Source of the DNA: Kiloniellales bacterium
GTDB lineage: Bacteria > Pseudomonadota > Alphaproteobacteria > Kiloniellales > JAKSDN01
NCBI GenBank assembly: GCA_022360075.1
Contig: JAKSDN010000388.1
Coordinates: 1 to 5,479 of the forward strand
Length of the DNA: 5,479 nt
Reading direction: 5' to 3'
Shown: positions 1 to 5,128 of the stretch, in pieces
How the letters are laid out: every line of letters begins with the position of its first letter
How positions within the stretch are numbered: the first letter of the stretch is position 1
Position numbers and translations under genes: made by a program
Notes under the pieces: generated by a model
Database searches by the model: none
What the model saw: the letters and a program-made list of their open reading frames with translations, nothing else
What the model was told of the DNA's origin: nothing

Positions 1-297
1 CTCGACTGGCGCCACGGAACCGCGACCATGGCGCGCGTCGCCATCGCCCCGAGCGCGCGCGGCCGCGGCTTGGCGCCGCCGATGCTCAAGCTGGTCGTCG
101 ACGAGGCCTTCGCGCTGCCCGACTTCGAGCGCGTCGAGCTGAACGTCTACAGCTTCAACGAGCCGGCGATCCGCGCCTACGCGTCGCTCGGCTTCGTGAA
201 GGAGGGCGTGCGCCGCAGCTCCACGCGGGTCGGCGACGAGCGCTGGGACACCGTGATCATGGCCATGCTGCGCCCGGAGTGGACCGAGCGTCAGTAG
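1..297 (+). CDS. GNAT-family N-acetyltransferase, C-terminal part (5' end outside window)
   Basis: The frame is open from base 1 to the TAG at 295-297 and gives 98 visible residues. An ATG at 28 lies inside the acetyltransferase fold, so the true start is upstream of the window. Visible residues 20-25 (RGRGLA) fit the acetyl-CoA pyrophosphate-binding motif R/Q-x-x-G-x-G/A. They are followed by a helix and then a strand-helix segment with N53, Y60 and the Gly-Phe pair at 64-65, as in RimJ/RimL-like GNATs that acetylate amino groups of proteins or small molecules. The acceptor substrate cannot be read from the sequence. The gene converges on the SDR gene, and the two 3' ends overlap by 7 bp (291-297). 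The family call is secure; the substrate is unknown. Nothing ties it functionally to the qhp genes. Confidence 0.88.
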   Translation, partial: LDWRHGTATMARVAIAPSARGRGLAPPMLKLVVDEAFALPDFERVELNVYSFNEPAIRAYASLGFVKEGVRRSSTRVGDERWDTVIMAMLRPEWTERQ

Positions 298-1043
298 GCG
301 CTGGCGCCGCTGTCGACCGGGATGATCGCGCCGTTGAGCAGGCTGCTCTCGTCCGAAGCCAGGAACAGCGCCATCTGGGCGATCTCGATCGGCCGGCCGG
401 TGCGCAGCGGGCGCTTGAGGTTGTCGCGCTCGTCGTCGCCCTTCATGCCCATGGCCTTGGTGCGCTCGGTCAGCACGGCGCCCGGTGCGATTGCGTTCAC
501 GCGGATATGCATCGGCGCGCACTGCAAGGCGAGCGCCTTGGTCAAGGTCAGCACGCCGCCCTTGGCCGAGGTATAGGCATCGGCACCACGCGTGCCCTTC
601 ATGGCACGGATCGAGGTGCTGTTGATGACCGAGCCGCCGCCGGCATCGCGGATGTGAGGAATGGCGAAGCGGCAGGCGAGGAAAGAGCCGTAGAGATCGA
701 CGCTGATCGTGCGCCAGAACTCCTCCAGCGGAATGTCCAGGACGCTGCCGTCCTGCGGCGTCGCCCCGCCGGCGTTGTTGTAGAGCACGTCCAGCCCGCC
801 GAAGGCCTCCACCGCCGCCGCGACCGCGGCCTCGACGCTCTCGGGCTTGGTGATGTCGGTCTCCAGGAAGACCGCCTCGCCGCCCGCGGCCTGGGCTGCC
901 TCGGCCGCCCGTGTGCCGGTCTCCTTGTTGATCTCGGCGATCGCCACCTTGGCGCCCTCGCGAACGAAAAGCTCCGCCGATGCCGCACCGATGCCACCCC
1001 CGCCGCCGGTGATGAAGGCGCGCTTGCCGTCGAGTCTTCCCAT
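291..1043 (-). CDS. Classical short-chain dehydrogenase/reductase (SDR), 250 aa
   Basis: This is a probable cytoplasmic NAD(P)(H)-dependent oxidoreductase with a single Rossmann domain and the usual classical-SDR length. Visible motifs, numbered from the ATG at 1043, are the TGGGGGIG cofactor loop (12-19), D63, NNAG (89-92), catalytic S144, the YTSAK motif with Y157 and K161, and PG at 187-188. E37 at the end of the second strand favours NAD(H) over NADP(H), by family rule. The position usually held by the tetrad Asn carries D116 (in VDLYG), a variant seen in some SDRs. The frame stays open to 1184, but the start chosen has a GAGGAG ribosome site 8 nt upstream, and the extra 47 codons would translate part of a palindromic repeat. 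The substrate is unknown. It lies on the same strand as the FG-GAP protein gene, 262 nt downstream, so it probably has its own promoter, although I see no clear one. Confidence 0.93.
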   Translation of the reverse strand: MGRLDGKRAFITGGGGGIGAASAELFVREGAKVAIAEINKETGTRAAEAAQAAGGEAVFLETDITKPESVEAAVAAAVEAFGGLDVLYNNAGGATPQDGSVLDIPLEEFWRTISVDLYGSFLACRFAIPHIRDAGGGSVINSTSIRAMKGTRGADAYTSAKGGVLTLTKALALQCAPMHIRVNAIAPGAVLTERTKAMGMKGDDERDNLKRPLRTGRPIEIAQMALFLASDESSLLNGAIIPVDSGASAY

Positions 1044-1051
1044 GGTTTTCT

Positions 1052-1057
1052 CTCCTC
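1052..1057 (-). promoter_or_regulatory. Ribosome binding site of the SDR gene
   Basis: GAGGAG on the minus strand, 8 nt before the ATG at 1043. It settles the start of the SDR gene against the longer open frame reaching 1184, which begins beyond the palindromic repeat. Confidence 0.8.
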
Positions 1058-1127
1058 TGCGTGTCGAATTGGTGTCCGCTTTCGGGGACTCCTTGTGAGC
1101 ATTCATTGGAAATTCGGCGTTCGTTTC

Positions 1128-1216
1128 ACTGTCACCCTCGGGCTTGACCCGAGGGTCCATCGAAGTCCCGGTCTCGGACCTCAATGGATTGCCGGGTCAA
1201 GCCCGGCAATGACAGT
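1128..1216. repeat. Paired palindromic intergenic repeat (alphaproteobacterial REP-like element)
   Basis: Two 33-nt units (1128-1160 and 1184-1216) lie in opposite orientation around a 23-nt spacer. Read in the same direction, both begin ACTGTCA, end TCCAT and share the loop CTTGA. Each forms a perfect stem: arms 1134-1142/1148-1156 (ACCCTCGGG with CCCGAGGGT) and 1188-1196/1202-1210 (ATTGCCGGG with CCCGGCAAT), both around 5-nt loops. The stems differ in sequence but stay fully paired. The spacer holds a small GGTC-TCG-GACC hairpin (1170-1180). This structure, with the CGGGCTTGACCCG core, matches dispersed non-coding repeats common between alphaproteobacterial genes. It sits between the stop of the FG-GAP gene and the start of the SDR gene. 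The rest of 1044-1305 shows no gene and no convincing promoter or terminator. Confidence 0.85.
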
Positions 1217-1305
1217 TCTTAAGGGCTATGGATGACAATCCTTGAACGCCAAACCTCGTTCTTCTGAGAGACTCAAGATCATCGAATCCCAGCTTGGGCG
1301 CCGCA

Positions 1306-2193
1306 TCACGGCAAAGCCGTTGGAAGCCGCCACACCGTCCCGTCCTTGAGCCCATACACGACGTCTTCACCATCCTCCAGCAACGGCGTGACGATCTCGG
1401 CGTCGTGGGCGAAGTGGGCGAGCTCGCGGAAGCGGCCGTCGGTCACGGTGACGACGGCCAGGACGGCGCGGTTTTGCCGCGGCAGCAGCAGGTCGGGCCG
1501 GCCGTCGCCGTTCCAGTCCAGGGTCGTGCTCATGGCGAGCACGGTCGAGCCGATCCGGTGTGTCGAGTAGCCGAAGACCCGCCGCTCCGCGCGCAGCACG
1601 GGCCCGCCGTCCCAGGCGTAGTGAATCAGCTCGCCGCCGATGTGCGGCGTCTGCACGACCGCGATCTCCAGCGCCCCGTCGCCGTCGTAGTCCGCGGCGC
1701 CGGCCGGGTTCAGCCAGCGATAGGCCGTGCCGATCGGCGGCGCCTCGGCCAAGGGCGCCAGCCCGCCGTCGCGAAGACCGTAGAGAGCGATGGTCGCCCC
1801 GGCGTCGCGATAGCTCTTGATCGCGAGGATTTCCGGCGCGCCGTCCCGGTCGAGGTCGAGGATGCGCGGCTCCAGGTCTTCGAACACGCTGTCGGCCGGC
1901 AGGCTATGGGCGAATGTCCGGCCACCTCGAGCGACCACGAGGGTCTCCGCCTCGATCTCATCGCCAAGGACGCCATGGCCATAACGCTCCGTCGGGCCGG
2001 CGAACCAGGCCGCGACCCCCATCGCGCGGGCGACCCGACCGTGCGGGATCAGGCCTTCGGCCGTTTCGGCATCCTGGGCGCCGAACAGCGCGTCGGACCA
2101 CATGTCGGAGTCGAGCCGAAAGGGCCGGCGATCGTCGGCTGGCGCGGCCGTGGCCGTTACGATGCACAAGAGGGCAAGCGCAAGCCGCGTCAC
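1306..2193 (-). CDS. Secreted FG-GAP/VCBS-type repeat protein, 295 aa
   Basis: The predicted product is exported. Residues 1-19 form a signal peptide (short basic start, hydrophobic core LALALLCIV, likely cleavage after APA at 17-19), and no further membrane segment follows. Three calcium-binding-type loops stand at 113-118 (DLDRDG), 168-173 (DYDGDG) and 226-231 (DWNGDG). Each is followed by a P/L-E/D-I/L strand, which is the pattern of FG-GAP/VCBS repeats that build beta-propeller blades. Three clear repeats are few for a full propeller; degenerate blades may fill the rest. No catalytic signature is visible. The start is a GTG at 2193: an in-frame TGA lies at 2218-2220, the next in-frame Met is residue 31, and only the GTG keeps the signal peptide. 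The ribosome site is weak. The gene begins 41 nt after the qhpR stop on the same strand, so co-transcription with qhpR is likely. A role in amine oxidation is possible but unproven. Confidence 0.85.
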   Translation of the reverse strand: MTRLALALLCIVTATAAPADDRRPFRLDSDMWSDALFGAQDAETAEGLIPHGRVARAMGVAAWFAGPTERYGHGVLGDEIEAETLVVARGGRTFAHSLPADSVFEDLEPRILDLDRDGAPEILAIKSYRDAGATIALYGLRDGGLAPLAEAPPIGTAYRWLNPAGAADYDGDGALEIAVVQTPHIGGELIHYAWDGGPVLRAERRVFGYSTHRIGSTVLAMSTTLDWNGDGRPDLLLPRQNRAVLAVVTVTDGRFRELAHFAHDAEIVTPLLEDGEDVVYGLKDGTVWRLPTALP

Positions 2194-2234
2194 GCCGTGC
2201 CCATCGATCGAGTCGGGTCATCGCGCCGCAAGGT

Positions 2235-3260
2235 TCAGGCCCGGCTGGCCGGCCGGCAGCTCTTGCGGTAGGCCCCGGGCGTGAGCCCGCTGCATTCGCG
2301 GAACGCCCGCGTGAAGGCGCTCTGATCGGAATAGCCGAGCTCGATGGCGAGCTGGCTGAGCGGCGTCTCGCCTTGGGCGAGCTGACGCTGCGCCAGCCGC
2401 AGGCGGCAGCCGTTGAGGATCTCGGAGAAGCTCGTCCCTTCGGCTTCGAGCCGGCGGTGCAGCGTGCGCCGCGACAGGCCGAGGCTGGAAGCGATCTCGC
2501 CTTGGTCGAGCCGCGCGCGACCGAGCCGCGCGAAGACCGCGCTGGTCACGCGCGCGGCGGTCGGCCGGGCGCGGTTGCGTTGGGCGAGGGCCCTTTCCAG
2601 GGCGCTCGAGTGGCGCTGCCAGGCGTCCCGGTCGTAGGCGGGCATCGGACGATCCAGCACGGCGGCCGGGAACACGATGGTGTTCGCCACCGACTCGAAG
2701 AAGCACTCGGTCCCGACGGTCTCCTTCCAGCTCTGAGCCGTCCGCGAGGGCCCGTGCTCGAAGGTCAGCGCGCAGGGCTCCCAGTCCTCCCCTAGCGCAC
2801 GCTGGACCACGGCCAGAAAGACCGAGAGCGAGAACTCGGCGTCCTGTTGGCGTGGCCAGATGTCGGGATCGAGGATCCGGTAGGAGAGCACCGCCCTGTC
2901 GGCCTCGACGTCCAGGCGCAGCTCCGAGCTGCTTTGCACGAGGCGCAGATAGTTCGCGAAGGTGGTCAGCGCCGCGCCCAGGTTCGGCGCGCCGAGGATC
3001 GCCTCGCCCAGCGGGCCCAGGACCCGCAGGTCGAAGCGCCGGCCTGCGTTCCAGCCGAAGGCGGGCTCCGCGCTGGCCGCCGCGCCGGTCTCGAGAAAGT
3101 CCACGAAATCCGACAGGCCGATCTCGATGTGGTCGTCCGACCAAGCGCGCTCCGAAATGCCGCAGGTCTGTCCGAGGCGGTAGGGATCGACGCCCCTGGC
3201 GGCCAGGCACGCGTCGAAACCGCTGAGCACGACCGAGGATATCGTCGCTTGCCCTGCCAC
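2235..3260 (-). CDS. qhpR: AraC-family transcriptional regulator, probable QhpR activator of the amine dehydrogenase genes
   Basis: This 341-aa cytoplasmic DNA-binding regulator has an N-terminal region of about 220 residues of the 'arabinose-binding domain of AraC transcriptional regulator' type found in OruR/ArgR-like members. The C-terminal AraC domain carries two helix-turn-helix units, the first near 253-272 (core GEIASSLGLSRRTLHRRL) and the second near 301-325, ending with the family signature around 309-332 (F-x-R-x-F, then G-x-x-P-x-x-Y-R). It starts at GTG 3260, fixed by AGGAGG 6 nt upstream. It is divergent from qhpA across 250 nt, matching the known arrangement in which an AraC regulator controls the qhp operon in response to a primary amine such as n-butylamine. 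The AraC family call is certain from sequence. The QhpR name rests on position beside qhpA plus domain type. Promoter and operator placement suggest it represses its own promoter while activating qhpA (inference). Confidence 0.9.
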   Translation of the reverse strand: MAGQATISSVVLSGFDACLAARGVDPYRLGQTCGISERAWSDDHIEIGLSDFVDFLETGAAASAEPAFGWNAGRRFDLRVLGPLGEAILGAPNLGAALTTFANYLRLVQSSSELRLDVEADRAVLSYRILDPDIWPRQQDAEFSLSVFLAVVQRALGEDWEPCALTFEHGPSRTAQSWKETVGTECFFESVANTIVFPAAVLDRPMPAYDRDAWQRHSSALERALAQRNRARPTAARVTSAVFARLGRARLDQGEIASSLGLSRRTLHRRLEAEGTSFSEILNGCRLRLAQRQLAQGETPLSQLAIELGYSDQSAFTRAFRECSGLTPGAYRKSCRPASRA

Positions 3261-3266
3261 GATCCG

Positions 3267-3272
3267 CCTCCT
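3267..3272 (-). promoter_or_regulatory. Ribosome binding site of qhpR
   Basis: AGGAGG on the minus strand, a full anti-Shine-Dalgarno match, 6 nt before the GTG at 3260. It supports a GTG start for the regulator. Confidence 0.85.
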
Positions 3273-3321
3273 GAATCTTATTGCTTCTTGTTGTGCTCGG
3301 CACCCGAGAGCGCCGTACGAA

Positions 3322-3351
3322 ATTATGCGGCGCGGGCGGTGCCCGTGTCAA
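3322..3351 (-). promoter_or_regulatory. Probable sigma70 promoter of qhpR
   Basis: On the minus strand, TTGACA (3351-3346, exact -35 consensus) is followed after 18 nt by CATAAT (3327-3322, five of six -10 consensus bases). Transcription would start near 3315, giving a leader of about 55 nt to the GTG at 3260. The -35 hexamer lies within the first TGKCAARA repeat of the putative operator, so a bound regulator could block this promoter. The call is by pattern only. Confidence 0.6.
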
Positions 3352-3383
3352 AAGCGAGGCCAGATTGGCAAGATATGTCAAGA
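3346..3383 (+). promoter_or_regulatory. Putative AraC-type operator: three phased direct repeats
   Basis: TGTCAAAA (3346-3353), TGGCAAGA (3366-3373) and TGTCAAGA (3376-3383) share the pattern TGKCAARA. Their starts are 20 and 10 bp apart, so all face the same side of the helix. A weaker copy (AGGCCAGA, 3357-3364) fills the gap. AraC-family proteins typically bind direct repeats with helical phasing next to the target promoter. The rightmost copy lies 127 nt before the qhpA start. A weak -10-like GATGCT at 3399-3404 follows its TGTCAA by 17 nt, as expected for an activator-dependent promoter. Binding by QhpR is inferred. Confidence 0.5.
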
Positions 3384-3424
3384 CTTCGCCGGCGGTGCGA
3401 TGCTTCGATCCTCATGGGAGAGAA

Positions 3425-3441
3425 GGCAGGCCACGCCTGCC
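3425..3441 (+). other. Hairpin in the probable qhpA leader
   Basis: A perfect 7-bp inverted repeat, GGCAGGC (3425-3431) and GCCTGCC (3435-3441) with loop CAC, lies 69 nt before the qhpA start. No T-run follows it, so it is not a standard intrinsic terminator. A second small stem, GGCG/CGCC (3486-3489/3494-3497), sits just before the ribosome site. If transcription starts near the operator, both would be in the 5' untranslated RNA. The role is unknown. Confidence 0.45.
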
Positions 3442-3500
3442 GAAGCACCAAGACGAGCGATCCTGCCGCGACCGGACGGGTTTGCGGCGAAATCGCCATG

Positions 3501-3506
3501 AGGAGG
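3501..3506 (+). promoter_or_regulatory. Ribosome binding site of qhpA
   Basis: AGGAGG, a full consensus match, but only 4 nt before the ATG at 3511, shorter than the usual 5-9 nt. It supports the 3511 start, which also gives an intact signal peptide. Confidence 0.75.
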
Positions 3507-3510
3507 CATC

Positions 3511-5106
3511 ATGGGAGCTTTCCGGCGCTGCTTGCCGCTGCTGGGTCTCACGCTAGGCCTTTCGGCCCTCGCACCACATCACGCCGCCAAGGCACAGGAC
3601 GACGAGGCGCTGCTCAACGCGCGCTGCGGCGCCTGCCATGAGACCCGGGCCGACGGGACGATGAGCCGGGTCCACGATGCCCGCAAGACGCCCGAAGGCT
3701 GGGACATGAACATCGTGCGCATGATGATCGTCCACGGCGTCGAGCTGACCGCCGAGGAGCGGCGGCGCCTGGTCAAGCATCTCGCCGATGAGCGCGGCCT
3801 CGCGCCCTCCGAAAGCGAGGGCTATCGCTACGTGCTGGAGAAGTCGCCGGGCGTGTTCGACAGCGGGCCCGACGAGACGCTCACCCAGATGTGCGGGCGC
3901 TGCCACACCTACGCGCGGGTTGCCCTGCAACGGCGCGACAAGGCCGAGTGGCTCAAGCTGGTCCACTTCCATCTCGGCCAGTATCCGACCACCGAGTACC
4001 AGGCTCTGGGCCGCGACCGCGACTGGTTCGGCATCGCGAGCGGCGAGGTGGTCGATCAGCTCGCTCAGCGCTACCCCTACTCTACGCCGGCGTGGGAAGC
4101 CTGGCAGGCGCGAGGCCCGGTGGACCTCTCGGGAAGCTGGCGCGTCGTCGGCCACCAGCCCGGCAAGGGCAACTACGACGGCAGCATGACCATCGCCGCG
4201 CAGGGCAATGACCGCTACGCGGTCAAGACGGCGCTCAGCTTCATGGATGGCTCCAGCCTGACGCGCGAAGGCAACGCGATCCTCTATAACGGCCACGAGT
4301 GGCGCGCCAGTACCAAGGGGCCGGACGGCCGGGCGCGGCAGGTCATGGCCCTCGCCGAGCATGGCGGCAGCATGACGGGGCGCTGGTTCGAGGCCGGCAA
4401 CGACGTGATCGGGGGTACGCTAAAGGCCGTGCGCGTGGAGGGCGCCGGCTCGCAGGTGCTCGCGGTTTCGCCGAGCCACATCAAGCAGGGCGAGACCGCT
4501 CAGGTGATCGTCAGCGGCATCGCGCTCTCCGGCCCCATCGACCTGGGCCCCGGCCTGACGGCAACGGCCGTGGCGAGCGACGCCGATCGCATGGCGCTCG
4601 AGGTCACCGCCGCGGCCGACGCCACGCTCGGCGCCCATGCGGTGCGGATCGGCGAGGCCTCGCTGCCGGACGCGCTGATGGTCTACGACCAGGTCGCCCG
4701 GGTCGCGGTCGAGCCCTCGCAGACCATCGCGCGGGTCGGCGACAACGGCGGACCGATCCCCTCGGTGCCGGCGCAGTTCCAGGCGATCGGCTACATGGCC
4801 GGCGCCGACGGCGAGGCCGGGACCGACGACGACGTGCGGATCGGTGTGATGCCCGCGAGCTGGTCGGCCGACAACTTCGACGAGTTCGCCGCTGCCCTGG
4901 AGGACGCGAAGTTCGCCGGGACGATCGACCAGCGCGGCCTGTTCTCGCCGGCCGGTGCCGGACCCAATCCGGATCGTGTGATGAGCACCAATAACGCCGG
5001 CAACCTCGCGGTGATCGGCAAGGTCAAGGATGGCGACAGCGAGGTCGAGGGGCGTGCGCAGCTCTTCGTCACCGTGCAGCGCTTCGTCGACCCGCCGATC
5101 CGATGA
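3511..5106 (+). CDS. qhpA: Quinohemoprotein amine dehydrogenase alpha subunit, di-heme cytochrome c, 531 aa
   Basis: QhpA is the heme-bearing alpha subunit of the periplasmic enzyme that oxidises primary amines to aldehydes and ammonia. It takes electrons from the cysteine tryptophylquinone of the gamma subunit and passes them to a soluble acceptor. A signal peptide covers residues 1-28 (likely cleavage AKA/QDD). The heme domain (about 29-200) has two CxxCH sites, CGACH at 39-43 and CGRCH at 128-132. Possible distal ligands include H75 and the H152/H154 pair in VHFHLGQYP, a motif I recall as conserved in QhpA. Three beta-rich domains follow: about 203-308 (domain II), 311-395 (Ig-like domain III) and 396-531 (domain IV, with acidic GADGEAGTDDD near 431-441). 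Length and domain order fit the family. It is the first gene of the rightward operon, 22 nt before qhpD, and is probably induced by QhpR from the divergent region. Recognition is from motif and domain pattern plus the qhpD neighbour. Confidence 0.96.
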   Translation: MGAFRRCLPLLGLTLGLSALAPHHAAKAQDDEALLNARCGACHETRADGTMSRVHDARKTPEGWDMNIVRMMIVHGVELTAEERRRLVKHLADERGLAPSESEGYRYVLEKSPGVFDSGPDETLTQMCGRCHTYARVALQRRDKAEWLKLVHFHLGQYPTTEYQALGRDRDWFGIASGEVVDQLAQRYPYSTPAWEAWQARGPVDLSGSWRVVGHQPGKGNYDGSMTIAAQGNDRYAVKTALSFMDGSSLTREGNAILYNGHEWRASTKGPDGRARQVMALAEHGGSMTGRWFEAGNDVIGGTLKAVRVEGAGSQVLAVSPSHIKQGETAQVIVSGIALSGPIDLGPGLTATAVASDADRMALEVTAAADATLGAHAVRIGEASLPDALMVYDQVARVAVEPSQTIARVGDNGGPIPSVPAQFQAIGYMAGADGEAGTDDDVRIGVMPASWSADNFDEFAAALEDAKFAGTIDQRGLFSPAGAGPNPDRVMSTNNAGNLAVIGKVKDGDSEVEGRAQLFVTVQRFVDPPIR

Positions 5107-5113
5107 GCGCCCT

Positions 5114-5120
5114 GAAGGAG
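5114..5120 (+). promoter_or_regulatory. Ribosome binding site of qhpD
   Basis: GAAGGAG with an 8-nt spacer before the ATG at 5129, lying within the 22-nt gap after the qhpA stop. It decides the start. The ATG that overlaps the qhpA stop (5103-5105) is in another frame. Confidence 0.75.
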
Positions 5121-5128
5121 TGCGAGCG

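Noticed and set aside
291..297. Overlapping stop codons of the GNAT and SDR genes as a possible antisense regulatory link
   Set aside because: Short tail-to-tail overlaps are common in compact bacterial genomes, and nothing else suggests regulation.
279..1235. A 318-codon plus-strand open frame over the SDR gene
   Set aside because: It is antisense to a gene with full SDR motifs, has composition typical of GC-rich shadow frames and ends in repeat-derived peptide.
1308..1320. Inverted repeat ACGGC-AAA-GCCGT at the end of the FG-GAP gene, considered as a terminator
   Set aside because: The stem is only 5 bp, overlaps the stop codon and last codons, and has no following T-run on the coding strand.
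3296..3308. CTCGG-CAC-CCGAG hairpin in the qhpR leader
   Set aside because: A 5-bp stem with a 3-nt loop is expected by chance in GC-rich DNA, and no other regulatory feature is attached to it.
2218..3381. A 387-codon minus-strand frame overlapping qhpR
   Set aside because: It is Arg/Pro/Ala-rich low-complexity translation with no domain pattern. The overlapping frame has a clear AraC domain and a consensus ribosome site.
3400..3501. A 33-codon upstream frame ending at the qhpA ribosome site, considered as a leader peptide
   Set aside because: There is no good ribosome site before its ATG, the Arg/Pro/Ala-rich composition looks like random GC-rich sequence, and the ATG overlaps the likely -10 region, so it may not be transcribed.
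3553..4362. A 269-codon minus-strand frame inside qhpA
   Set aside because: It is antisense to the CxxCH-bearing QhpA frame and shows no recognisable motif; a GC-driven shadow frame.
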